A stretch of DNA of 54,831 nucleotides. Origin: Gammaproteobacteria bacterium. GTDB taxonomy: Bacteria > Pseudomonadota > Gammaproteobacteria > Ga0077536. Both the position numbers and the translations under genes were made by a program. Under the pieces are notes generated by a model. The model was given only the letters and a program-made list of their open reading frames with translations, was not told the DNA's origin and did not search any database. This document shows, piece by piece, positions 28,193 through 36,993 of this stretch (positions within the stretch are counted from its first letter, which is position 1; every line of letters begins with the position of its first letter). Location: contig VGUA01000008.1 in NCBI GenBank assembly GCA_016874535.1, forward strand, positions 1 to 54,831. Direction: 5' to 3'.

Positions 28193-29551
28193 ATGAGAGC
28201 AAAACTGAATGGGCTGGGGGGCGCCTTGGCACGCCCTGACGCCTCGCTGAAGAAGTGGCTGTCCGGCCTGCTGCTGGGCCTGTCAGGCGCTGCCGCATGG
28301 GCGCAGGATGCCGCACCGGCGACCATCGACAAGGGCGATACCGCCTGGATGATGGTATGCACGATGCTGGTCATCATGATGGCCCTGCCCGGGCTCGCAC
28401 TGTTCTACGGTGGGATGGTCCGGTCCAAGAACATGCTGTCGGTCTTGATGCAGGTCTTCGTGGTGTTTTCGCTCCTGACCGTGCTCTGGGCCGTGTATGG
28501 ATACAGCGTTGCCTTCTCCGGTTCCAATATGTGGATCGGGGGTCTGGAACGCCTGTTCCTCGCCGGAATCGATGCTGATTCACAGGCTGCCACTTTCAGC
28601 GACGGCGTGATGATTCCCGAATATGTGTTCATCGCCTTCCAGTGCACATTTGCCGCCATCACCCCCTGTCTCATCGTGGGCGCCTTCGCGGAACGCATGC
28701 GCTTTTCCGCGGTGCTGGTCTTCATGGTGCTCTGGTTCACCTTCTCCTATCTGCCCATCGCCCGCATGGTCTGGTACGGCGAGGGTTACCTGTTCAAGCT
28801 TGGCGCACTTGATTTCGCTGGCGGTACGGTCGTGCATATCAACGCGGGAATTGCCGGCCTCGTGGGCTCCATCATGCTGGGCAAGCGCCTGGGTTACGGC
28901 ACCAGCGCCATGCCCCCGCACAACCTGCCACTCGTGATGATCGGCGCGTCCTTGCTGTGGATGGGCTGGTTCGGCTTCAACGTGGGTTCCAACCTCGAAG
29001 CGAATGCCTATGCCGGGCTGGTATTCATCAACACTTTCCTCTGTGCGGCGGCTGCGGTGTGTGCCTGGACCTTCGGTGAGTGGCTGATTCGCGGCACCCC
29101 GACCATGCTCGGTGGCGCTTCCGGTGCCATTGCCGGTCTGGTCGCAATTACTCCCGCCTGTGGCGTCACCGGTCCGATGGGCGCGATTGCTCTCGGCGTG
29201 ATCGCCGGGCTGGTCTGCCTGTGGGCCGTAAGCTGGCTCAAACACAAGCTGGGCTACGACGATTCACTCGATGTCTTCGGTGTCCACTGCGTGGGCGGCA
29301 TTCTGGGCGCCATCCTCACGGGTGTGTTTGTCTCGCCTTCCCTCGGTGGAACCGGTCTTGATGACTACTCGATGGGGTCGCAGGTGGTCACCCAGATTAC
29401 CGGTGTGGTAATCACCTGCGTGTGGTCCGCAATCGTCTCCGTGGTTGCCTACAAGATTGCCGACATGACCGTGGGGCTGCGCATCTCCGAGGAGACGGAG
29501 CGCGAAGGTCTCGATACCGCGGAACACGGCGAGCGCGCTTATTCGGCCTGA
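28193..29551 (+). CDS. amtB: Ammonium transporter AmtB
   Basis: 452 residues from ATG 28193, with GAGGAG just upstream; earlier in-frame starts would begin within or before the sigma-54 promoter. A signal peptide ends near AAWAQD, as in E. coli AmtB. Eleven helices follow. Characteristic segments are DTAWMMVCTMLVIMMALPGLALFYGGMVRSKN, FAGGTVVHINAGIAGLVGS (pore His), and DSLDVFGVHCVGGILGAILTGVF (second pore His). It imports ammonium at low concentration. No glnK lies next to it, which is unusual, since PII normally accompanies and blocks AmtB. A sigma-54 promoter and a terminator frame it as a single-gene unit. Confidence 0.96.
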   Translation: MRAKLNGLGGALARPDASLKKWLSGLLLGLSGAAAWAQDAAPATIDKGDTAWMMVCTMLVIMMALPGLALFYGGMVRSKNMLSVLMQVFVVFSLLTVLWAVYGYSVAFSGSNMWIGGLERLFLAGIDADSQAATFSDGVMIPEYVFIAFQCTFAAITPCLIVGAFAERMRFSAVLVFMVLWFTFSYLPIARMVWYGEGYLFKLGALDFAGGTVVHINAGIAGLVGSIMLGKRLGYGTSAMPPHNLPLVMIGASLLWMGWFGFNVGSNLEANAYAGLVFINTFLCAAAAVCAWTFGEWLIRGTPTMLGGASGAIAGLVAITPACGVTGPMGAIALGVIAGLVCLWAVSWLKHKLGYDDSLDVFGVHCVGGILGAILTGVFVSPSLGGTGLDDYSMGSQVVTQITGVVITCVWSAIVSVVAYKIADMTVGLRISEETEREGLDTAEHGERAYSA

Positions 29552-29576
29552 AAACCTTTTCCCTTCCCTTGCTCCT

Positions 29577-29602
29577 GGGCGCCTGCGGGCGCCCTTTTTT
29601 TT
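29577..29602 (+). terminator. Rho-independent terminator after amtB
   Basis: A 7-bp GC stem (GGGCGCC at 29577-29583, GGCGCCC at 29588-29594) with a four-base loop is followed by eight Ts (29595-29602). It begins 26 bp after the amtB stop and is the clearest intrinsic terminator in the window. Confidence 0.9.
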
Positions 29603-29668
29603 GTGTGGCGTCCGCGCTGCCCCGCGGCCATACTCTTTTCGTCAGCATCCTTTGGGAGATAACCAGCC

Positions 29669-30421
29669 ATGTCACGCGCACTTGCATTCCGCTTCATGGG
29701 GGTAGGCAACGCCAAGGCCTCCGAACTCGGGAGTGCAGCCGGCGTGGTGGAGATTGACGGTGATCCGGCCCTGCTGGTGGATTGCGGGCCTCGCACGCTG
29801 GACGACTACCAGCACCACTATGGAGAGGAGGTACCGCGTGCGGTGTTTCTCACGCATCTGCACCTGGACCACATCGGCGGTGTGGAGCAGCTCTTCTATC
29901 GAGCCTATTTCCGCGCCGGCCCACGTATCCCGCTATTCGTTCCTTCCGTGCTGGTGGCCGGCCTCCACGAAAAACTTGCCACCTCGGCACATGTGCTGAG
30001 TGAGGGCAGGGCGAATTTCTGGGATGCCTTCCATCTGGTACCGACGTCCGGACATTTCTGGCTGGGCGATTTGCTGTTCGAGATCTTTCCGGTGCGGCAC
30101 AGCGGCTACCGTGGCGCTTTCGGACTGGCGCTGCGGGGATCCTTTCTCTACTCCGGCGACACCCGCCCCATTCCCGAAATCGTCAGCAGTTTTGCCTGCG
30201 CTGGCGAGACCGTCTTTCACGACTGCGCGCTCAAGGGCTCACCCGCACACACGGGTCTCGATGACGTAATGCGCGAATACCCGGAGGAGATCAGGCGGCG
30301 CATGGTGGCTTACCACTACGAGTCAGAAGCCTCGGCGCTGCAACTCGAGCAGGCAGGGATGACGGTGGCCCGCGCGGGGCAGGCCTTCGCCCTGCGCGCG
30401 CCAGTGCCGCCAGCACCTTGA
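29669..30421 (+). CDS. MBL-fold metallo-hydrolase (RNase Z-like)
   Basis: 250 residues, with GGGAGA upstream of ATG 29669. The metal-binding motif THLHLDHIGG (H63, H65, D67, H68) is intact, and later metal ligands are probably in VRHSGYRGAFGL and VFHDCALKGSPAHTGLDD. The C-terminal VAYHYESEA stretch may supply the last histidine. The fold resembles the RNase Z/phosphodiesterase branch, but the length and the missing flexible arm make a general hydrolase as likely. The substrate is unknown. It lies after the amtB terminator and converges with the next gene. Confidence 0.85.
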   Translation: MSRALAFRFMGVGNAKASELGSAAGVVEIDGDPALLVDCGPRTLDDYQHHYGEEVPRAVFLTHLHLDHIGGVEQLFYRAYFRAGPRIPLFVPSVLVAGLHEKLATSAHVLSEGRANFWDAFHLVPTSGHFWLGDLLFEIFPVRHSGYRGAFGLALRGSFLYSGDTRPIPEIVSSFACAGETVFHDCALKGSPAHTGLDDVMREYPEEIRRRMVAYHYESEASALQLEQAGMTVARAGQAFALRAPVPPAP

Positions 30422-30454
30422 TTGCTTGCGCAGAGCAGTGGTCCGTGGCCTTCG

Positions 30455-31000
30455 TCAGGGCTCGGTCGCAGCCGGATCCAGCGTGTCGAGCGCGCGCCTG
30501 ATGGCTGGAAAGCTTTGTGGCGCACCGCTGATCGAGTCTTCGAAGGCCACCGCCAGAAAACGCCCCGTGATTGATGTGCAGGCAACGAGGCCAGTGGCAG
30601 GCACCTGATCAAAACTGCCTGCCCAGCGCCAGGAGGCCACTTCCCGGTTGCCCAGGCGGAGCGCCGGGGTTTCGGGCTGCCAGAACGCGTCCCGGCGCCT
30701 GCGCCTGATTTGCTCCAGGAACGCTTCGGCACAGGCCGTGGTATCAGCCTCCGACATGCCAGCGGGGATCTCAGCCAAGGTGATCAGCAGGCGGGCTGAC
30801 GGGTGCCGGGTATCGCCCCCGAACTGCCAGGTGTTGCCGGTGGCGGCCCGCACGACTTCAGGTCTGCCCAGAAAGGGCGGAGGATCAAAAGCAAAGGGTT
30901 CCCCCGCACTGGCATCCAGCACAGCAAGAGACAGCAGGCCGGCCAGCAGTGCGCCATGCCTGGCGTCCGGATCCGGGAGCGTGTCAATGGTCTCGCGCAT
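30455..31000 (-). CDS. Hypothetical exported protein
   Basis: 181 residues starting MRETIDTLPDPDARHGALLA. A hydrophobic stretch (GALLAGLLSLAVLDASAGEP) looks like a signal sequence, although the acidic N-region is unusual and a shorter start may be correct. The mature part includes TARLLITL-like strands (SARLLITLAEIPAGMSEADT), a basic patch RRRRRDAFW and CTSITGRFLAVAFEDS. I do not recognise a family. It is divergent from mscK (31 bp) and convergent with the MBL hydrolase (33 bp). Confidence 0.65.
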   Translation of the reverse strand: MRETIDTLPDPDARHGALLAGLLSLAVLDASAGEPFAFDPPPFLGRPEVVRAATGNTWQFGGDTRHPSARLLITLAEIPAGMSEADTTACAEAFLEQIRRRRRDAFWQPETPALRLGNREVASWRWAGSFDQVPATGLVACTSITGRFLAVAFEDSISGAPQSFPAIRRALDTLDPAATEP

Positions 31001-31031
31001 GGCCCATCGCGGGGTTTGTTAGACTGCCGAC

Positions 31032-34000
31032 ATGATAAAGGCTGAAATCTTCGAAGTGTGCCGGCGGCTTCTGCCGCAGGCGCTGGCTTGCCTGCTGCCG
31101 TTATTCCCTGTCCAGGGACTGTGGGCCATGAGCCTGCAGGAGATAGAGCTGGCGCAGAAAGAAGCCCTGGCACCCGTGCTGGAGCCCGCGCAACGCTCCC
31201 AGCTCGAACAGCTCTACACCCAGGCAGTGGCGTCCGCCCAGGCGGCGGACGGGTATGCGGCCCGGGTGGAGGCCTACAAGCTGGCGCCTGCCCGCCGTGA
31301 TGGCAACCGCAAGGAACTGTTGGACCGCATCGCGCAGATGCTGAGACTGAAGGCGACGCCAACGGTGAGTCAGCGCGAACGGACCCTGGATGCCCAGGCA
31401 CTGGAAAACCTTCAGGAGCTCACCCGCTCGGAACGCGCCACGCTGGAAGGCAAGCTCGCGAGCTACGAGCTGAAATTGCGAACTCTGTCCGGTCGTCCCG
31501 CCGAACTGGCGCGAGAAAAGATGGCCGTGGCGGCGCGGCTCGCGACACTCGAAAGCGAGCGCTCGGGATTGCTGGAGGGGGCAGGGGATGCACTGTCCAA
31601 GGCGCGAACAGTGGCCCTGGATGCCGAGTACGCCGCCCGACAGATGGAGCTCGAGATGCTCAATCTCGAACAGATCAATCTCGGGGGAGAAGAGGAGATC
31701 ACCGGCCTGCGCCGGGAACTCGTGCTGCTCGATATGGAACGCCTGTCCGCGCGCGTCACCACCTTGGGCGAGCTTCTCATCGAACGCCGGGAAGCCGAAG
31801 CCGCCACGGTTCGTGAATCCGTCGAGCTTGCACAGACCGGCACCTCGGATCTGGACCCCGGGTTGCGCGCCGTGCTGCAGGAAACTTCGCAGTTGAGTGC
31901 CGAACTGGAAAGCCTTGTTGCTGCTCAAACAGATGCCGTGCGGCGTCGGGGCGATTACGCCGAATTGCGCCAGCGACTGAACAGCGAATTCGAAACTTCA
32001 CGGCAAAGACTGCAACTCTCAGGGACATCGGCAACGCTGGGCCGGATTCTGGTGGAGAAGCGTAGACGCCTGCCCCGCCTCGCCCAGCTCATGGCGCAGA
32101 CCAAGCGCCATGCCGCCGAGGCCACGCGTGCCAGTCTGCGGCGGATCGAAATCGATGAGCGTCGTGCGGATATTGCCGCAGTTGCCGCCGCCCCGGACGA
32201 GGACTCACGCACACCCGATGAGGCGGAGCGACACCAGAAGTCCCTGGAGCTCGGGGTTGCGCAGGACAGCGTCCTGGTCAATCTGGATGCGAACTATGTG
32301 GCGTACCTCAGGCAACTGGATGCAACCGACTCGGAGCTCCAGCAACTGATCAAGACGGTTGGCGCCTACGAGGCGTTGCTGGATGAGCGCCTGATGTGGA
32401 TTCCGAACGCGCTGCCCTGGTCCGCCGGAACGCTGGTGGAGCTTGGCCGTTCGATGGTGGGCCTTGGGGGCATTGTCCCGTGGCGACAGGTTGGCGGGGA
32501 CTTGCGTGAGGCGCTGGTTGAACATCCTCTGCGCGCACTCGCCTTGCTCGTGATCAGTCTCTGCAGCCTCGCCCTGCGGCCCAGACTGCGCCGGAAACTG
32601 GTGGAGCTCGCACGCGCGCAGGAGATTGCCGAGACGCGCACTGCGCGTGCCTCGATCATGGTGATGGCGCTCATGCTGGTCGTCGTTGTGCCAGGCCCCG
32701 CCATTCTGCTGGGGCTCGGCCTCTCGCTGGATGCGGGAGAAGGGATCTCCGGCTTTTCCGGCGGGCTCGCGCGCGCCTCACTCACGGCAGCGGTGCTGTG
32801 GCTTGCCGCCGCCTGGTGCTCTCTTACCCTCTCTGCAGAGGGGCTGGTTGGTGCGCATTTTCCGGCAGAAGCTATCGCGGTCCGCCGCAGTCGCCGCGCG
32901 TGGCGCAACTTCGCGCGGGTATTCGTGCCCGCTTACAGCCTCGCGGTCAATTTCGAATTCCTGGGCTTCACCACTGCCCAGGACAGCATGGCCCGGGCAC
33001 TCTTCCTGCTGTCCATGCTTGCGCTGCTTGCTCTTGGCGCCTGGCTCATCAAGCGCGACAACCCCTTCGCGCATGCTTCGTTCGGTCTGTCACGCGAACC
33101 GCAGGCGTTCCTCTGGCGCGTGGCTTTGCTGGCGCCCCCCTCCGCTTTGCTCGTCTTGTCCGCGTTTGGCTATCACTACACCGCGACCGAACTGTCCCGG
33201 TACTACCTGATGAGTGCGGGGCTCATCGCGGCCGCGATTTTTGCCTATCAATTGACGCTGCGCTGGATCTCCATCGCGGAATACCGCACTCGCTGTGAAC
33301 GCGCACTGGAAATGCCGGAGACCTCGGAAAACAGCCCGGACGAGGCCGAATATGAGCGGCTCAACGCTCAGGCCAGGTTGGTCATGCGCAACGTCATCGG
33401 CTGGTCGTTGGCGCTGGGGCTCATCGCCGTCTGGCAAACGGTCCTCCCGGCCCTGACGGTCCTCGAGCATGTCACGTTGTGGGAGATCGCGGTAACCGAT
33501 GCAGAGGGCGTGGCAAGGTCCCAACCAGTGACGATGGCCAATTTGCTACTGGCACTGGTCACGGCCCTGGTGGCCTTGATTGCCTCCTGGAATCTTCCCG
33601 GTGTGATAGAGATTGGCCTCCTCCAGCGACTGCGCATCAAGCAGGGTAGTCGTTATGCACTGACCAGCCTGCTGCAGTATGCGATCGTGGCGCTGGGTTT
33701 GAGCCTTGCCCTCAGCACGCTCGGGATGCGCTGGTCCCAGGTGCAATGGCTGGTTGCGGCATTGGGTGTTGGTCTCGGGTTTGGTTTGCAGGAGATATTT
33801 GCCAATTTCATCTCAGGCCTCATCCTGCTTTTCGAGCGCCCCATCCGCGTTGGTGACTTCGTGACCATCGGTGATCTGAGTGGAAGGGTGATTCGCATCC
33901 GTATCCGCGCCACCACCCTGCGCGATGTGGACAACAAGGAACTCATCGTGCCGAACAAGAATTTCATCACCGAACGCTTCTCGAACTGGACTTTGTCCGA

Positions 34001-34319
34001 TCAGGTCACACGTGTGGTAATCAACGTGGGTATCGCCTATGGCAGCAATGTGGAACGTGCCATGGCCATCCTGCAGGAGGTCGCGGCCAGCCATCCCAGG
34101 GTAATGGCAAGTCCTGAGCCCTCAGTGAGCCTGACGGGGTTTGGCGACAGTTCGCTTAACCTGGAGCTGACCGCCTTTGCCGAAGAGCTCTCCGCGCGCG
34201 TGGACGTGCGCAATGTGCTCAACCTCGAAATCCTGCGGCGTTTCGCTGCGGCAGGAATAGAAATTCCGTTTCCCCAGCGGGAAGTTCATCTGCGGGCCGG
34301 CACGGCGGGTTCCGCCTGA
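31032..34319 (+). CDS. Large mechanosensitive ion channel, MscK/KefA-like
   Basis: 1095 residues. A signal sequence (to about residue 33) is followed by a long coiled-coil periplasmic region, residues about 35-480 (for example REKMAVAARLATLESERSG and TLGRILVEKRRRLPRLAQLM). Several membrane helices lie between about 500 and 880. The MscS core starts near 915 (VAALGVGLGFGLQEIFANFISGLILLFERPIRVGD) and ends in the beta/vestibule domain (VPNKNFITERFSNWTL). The size and plan match MscK/MscM-type channels that release solutes during hypo-osmotic shock. Potassium or ligand gating cannot be judged from sequence. Confidence 0.93.
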   Translation: MIKAEIFEVCRRLLPQALACLLPLFPVQGLWAMSLQEIELAQKEALAPVLEPAQRSQLEQLYTQAVASAQAADGYAARVEAYKLAPARRDGNRKELLDRIAQMLRLKATPTVSQRERTLDAQALENLQELTRSERATLEGKLASYELKLRTLSGRPAELAREKMAVAARLATLESERSGLLEGAGDALSKARTVALDAEYAARQMELEMLNLEQINLGGEEEITGLRRELVLLDMERLSARVTTLGELLIERREAEAATVRESVELAQTGTSDLDPGLRAVLQETSQLSAELESLVAAQTDAVRRRGDYAELRQRLNSEFETSRQRLQLSGTSATLGRILVEKRRRLPRLAQLMAQTKRHAAEATRASLRRIEIDERRADIAAVAAAPDEDSRTPDEAERHQKSLELGVAQDSVLVNLDANYVAYLRQLDATDSELQQLIKTVGAYEALLDERLMWIPNALPWSAGTLVELGRSMVGLGGIVPWRQVGGDLREALVEHPLRALALLVISLCSLALRPRLRRKLVELARAQEIAETRTARASIMVMALMLVVVVPGPAILLGLGLSLDAGEGISGFSGGLARASLTAAVLWLAAAWCSLTLSAEGLVGAHFPAEAIAVRRSRRAWRNFARVFVPAYSLAVNFEFLGFTTAQDSMARALFLLSMLALLALGAWLIKRDNPFAHASFGLSREPQAFLWRVALLAPPSALLVLSAFGYHYTATELSRYYLMSAGLIAAAIFAYQLTLRWISIAEYRTRCERALEMPETSENSPDEAEYERLNAQARLVMRNVIGWSLALGLIAVWQTVLPALTVLEHVTLWEIAVTDAEGVARSQPVTMANLLLALVTALVALIASWNLPGVIEIGLLQRLRIKQGSRYALTSLLQYAIVALGLSLALSTLGMRWSQVQWLVAALGVGLGFGLQEIFANFISGLILLFERPIRVGDFVTIGDLSGRVIRIRIRATTLRDVDNKELIVPNKNFITERFSNWTLSDQVTRVVINVGIAYGSNVERAMAILQEVAASHPRVMASPEPSVSLTGFGDSSLNLELTAFAEELSARVDVRNVLNLEILRRFAAAGIEIPFPQREVHLRAGTAGSA

Positions 34320-34349
34320 GATAGGGTGAAAGCCTCTCGCGGGGAGCGG

Positions 34350-34378
34350 GCCCTGCCGGGCTGGTGACCAGGCAGGGC
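34350..34378. terminator. Inverted repeat between convergent mscK-like and monooxygenase genes
   Basis: GCCCTGCC (34350-34357) pairs with GGCAGGGC (34371-34378) over eight bases; the loop contains a further TGG-TGA-CCA repeat. It lies in the 89-bp space between two convergent genes and may stop transcription in both directions. No T-run is present. Confidence 0.45.
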
Positions 34379-34408
34379 TGGGTGGAAGGGTCAGCGGGAA
34401 CAGGCTGC

Positions 34409-35968
34409 TCAGCCAGTCACCTCGACCTTGGTGCGTCGGGCGCTTGCCTTGGGTGCGTCGCTTCCTGCGTCATAGACAAATTCCGGTGCATCCAGATTGA
34501 TGGCCGGAATCACGTCCTTCTCTGACCAATAGTCCTGGGTGTGCATCCACTCGGGTTTGTTCCCGCGCTTCGGCAACAAGTGCATGTCGCGCATCAGGTA
34601 GCCGGGATTGAAGTCCTGTGGATCCATCCACTGCAGGATTGGCATGTTCTGATCTTCCGGACGCAGAGCCACGTTGACCTGTTTCGCTCCTTTGGCATCC
34701 ATGTGCTTGAGCAGACGGCAGACAAAATCGGCGAGGATATCTACCCGCAGAGTCCAGCTGGCGCGGAAGTAACCGAAGATCCACAACAGGTTCGGTACGC
34801 CGGTGAACATCATGCCGTGGTAGGTCACGGTATCCGCCCAATCCACCTTGCGGCCATCCACGTCGAAGGCGATGTCCCCCATCACACACAGGTTGAAGCC
34901 GGTGGCGGTGATGATGATATCCGCCTCGAGTTCGCGCCCTGACTTGAGCAGGATGCCCTTGGCGGTGAACCGATCGACCTCGTCCGTGACCACGCTGGCC
35001 TTGCCGGCGTTGATCCCCTGAAACAGATCCCCCTCGGGTACAAACGCAATCCGCTGCTGCCAAGGACGGTAGCGGGGTGTGAAATGGGGCTCCATATCGA
35101 ACTCCGGCTTCAGGAAGGCTCGCACCCCGGCCAGCAACTCCTCTGTCAGCTTCTCCGCATCTTCGAACGAGCGGCGGGTCAGTTCACGCTGGTCTGAAAT
35201 GAGTTTGCGGCGGACGATTTCGTGAATCCATTCCTCGTTGACCTCGAGGCTGCGCAACATGTCGGCGAGTTCATTGCGGTTCAGGCCGGGAATGAAATAC
35301 GTGGGCGACCGCTGCAGCAGGGTGACATGCTCACAGTCGCCGGCAATGGCAGGCACCACAGTCGCAGCGGTGGCGCCGGAACCGATGCAGATGACCTTCT
35401 TGCCCTTGTAGTCCAGATCCTCCGGCCAGGTCTGCGGGTGCACCACCTGTCCCTTGAAGTCCGCCATGCCTTGCCATGCAGGCGTGTAGCCCTCCGAATG
35501 CCGATAGTAGCCTTGGCACATCCACAGGAAGTGGGTGGTGAAGGTGAGTTTCGCGCCATCGGCCTTGCGTTCGGCGTGCACGGTCCAGAGTTTCTGGTTG
35601 CTGGACCAGCTCGCAGACAGGATGCGATGGCCATAGCGGATGTGCTGATCGAGATGGTTTTCTTCAATGACTTCGCCCATGTACTGGCGGATTGCTTCGG
35701 CCGTTGCAATCGGTTGCCCCACCCAAGGCTTGAAGCGGTAGCCGAAGGTGTAAAGGTCGCTGTCGGAACGCACTCCGGGGTACTTGTGCATCAGCCAGGT
35801 ACCGCCAAAACTCTCGAGTGCCTCCAGCACCACGAAGCGCTTCTCAGGGCATTGTTTGGTCAGGTGATACGCGCCGCCGATGCCGGAAACCCCGGCGCCG
35901 ACGATCAGCACGTCGAAATGCTCTGCCTGTGGGGCGGGTGTCTGACTGGCAATGCTGGATGCGGCCAT
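34409..35968 (-). CDS. Flavin-containing Baeyer-Villiger monooxygenase, EthA-like
   Basis: 519 residues from ATG 35968, exactly placed behind AGGAGG; the frame upstream to 36313 is not coding. The FAD site is VGAGVSG at 23-29, and the NADPH site GSGATAA is near 196-202. The Baeyer-Villiger fingerprint FKGQVVHPQTWP (FxGxxxHxxxW) lies at 171-182. The stretches GGTWLMHKYPGVRSDSDLYTFGYRFKPW and ADIIITATGFNL strongly resemble the EthA group. Such enzymes insert oxygen next to a ketone to form an ester or lactone, or oxidise sulfur. The true substrate is unknown. It converges with mscK, and its start faces the end of the Nudix gene 101 bp away on the same strand. Confidence 0.93.
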   Translation of the reverse strand: MAASSIASQTPAPQAEHFDVLIVGAGVSGIGGAYHLTKQCPEKRFVVLEALESFGGTWLMHKYPGVRSDSDLYTFGYRFKPWVGQPIATAEAIRQYMGEVIEENHLDQHIRYGHRILSASWSSNQKLWTVHAERKADGAKLTFTTHFLWMCQGYYRHSEGYTPAWQGMADFKGQVVHPQTWPEDLDYKGKKVICIGSGATAATVVPAIAGDCEHVTLLQRSPTYFIPGLNRNELADMLRSLEVNEEWIHEIVRRKLISDQRELTRRSFEDAEKLTEELLAGVRAFLKPEFDMEPHFTPRYRPWQQRIAFVPEGDLFQGINAGKASVVTDEVDRFTAKGILLKSGRELEADIIITATGFNLCVMGDIAFDVDGRKVDWADTVTYHGMMFTGVPNLLWIFGYFRASWTLRVDILADFVCRLLKHMDAKGAKQVNVALRPEDQNMPILQWMDPQDFNPGYLMRDMHLLPKRGNKPEWMHTQDYWSEKDVIPAINLDAPEFVYDAGSDAPKASARRTKVEVTG

Positions 35969-36069
35969 GGAAAAACCTCCTGTGATTGACGTGGTGAGTT
36001 TCCTGTGCGGGGCCCGGGGGTCATTGACCTGGATCAACGTGCCGACACCCGCTGGACTCTGAGGGACGC

Positions 36070-36789
36070 TCAGACCGCGGAATGCGCCGCAGAAGTCCGC
36101 TGCGTCAGCGGGAAGTCTCGCAGGTACTGCCAACCTCGATCGACCATCAGCAGCCGGTGACGTCGCCCTGGGGTATCGAGCGCGAGGGTGTCGTAGCCTG
36201 CGTCTTCTTCGTAGAGAGCACAGTGCCCACCTTCGAGTTTTGCCAGGCGGGGCAGGAATCGCTGGATCTCGTGCGTGCGCAGATGGGCACCAAGGGTCGC
36301 CGTGGACTCGCACCCCTGGAAGCGGAGCAGCGAGACATACGTGGGTCCCGGCAGATTCATCTCGCCCTCAGCCTGCAGCGCGAGTGCCCGCTCGGGTGTC
36401 ATCCAGCGATATTCGACTATCTCGGACTGATCAATCCGCACCGAAGTATCGGATCCGGTCTCGGCGAGGAAGAACCAGGTTGCGAAGCGCTTGGGCAGCG
36501 TTGCTGGCGTGGTCCAATGCGCAAAGGCCACCAGTTCCGCAGCAGGCAGTCTCAAGCCCGCTTCCTCCTCCGCCTCGCGAGCCGCGGCACGGGCGGCGAG
36601 CATGATTTCATCGTCGCGGGCGCCCGAGGCATCGGATTCGTCCACCCGTCCACCGGGGAAGACCCAGGCCCCGCCATGAAAGGCGATTTTTTCGTTGCGC
36701 TTGACCAGCAGCACCTCGAGTCCGGCGGCGGACTGTCGTATGACGGCAACCGAGGCTGAAGGACGGGCTGGGGCGGGGGTCTCACTCAT
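36070..36789 (-). CDS. Nudix hydrolase, NUDT19/RNA-pyrophosphatase-like long form
   Basis: 239 residues from ATG 36789 (MSETPAPARPSASVAVIRQS); an open frame upstream to 36915 has no start signal. The Nudix fold is seen in LVKRNEKIAFHGGAWVFPGGRVDESD, followed by a spaced Nudix box ending REAEEEAGL (71-79). The insertion between the GG turn and REUXEEXGU is seen in a known branch that includes coenzyme A/nucleoside diphosphate-X hydrolases. YRWMTPERAL is a common C-terminal element. The precise substrate is unknown. Confidence 0.87.
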   Translation of the reverse strand: MSETPAPARPSASVAVIRQSAAGLEVLLVKRNEKIAFHGGAWVFPGGRVDESDASGARDDEIMLAARAAAREAEEEAGLRLPAAELVAFAHWTTPATLPKRFATWFFLAETGSDTSVRIDQSEIVEYRWMTPERALALQAEGEMNLPGPTYVSLLRFQGCESTATLGAHLRTHEIQRFLPRLAKLEGGHCALYEEDAGYDTLALDTPGRRHRLLMVDRGWQYLRDFPLTQRTSAAHSAV

Positions 36790-36993
36790 GCTGCGAGTAT
36801 AGGAGGGCGTGCTGGCGGTGCCCATAGGCCCCACCTTCCGGGCCCCTGCTGGCGACACCGCAGAAAGTGCTTCAGGAAGCCCTGCATTAAGCCGCAACGG
36901 GCCGGTGGCCGCCATGCAACGGGATGGACAGCACTCCCGTTACCTCTGCATAGTGCCAAGGATGAGAACGCTGACCTTGCCTTCCGAGTCTTC

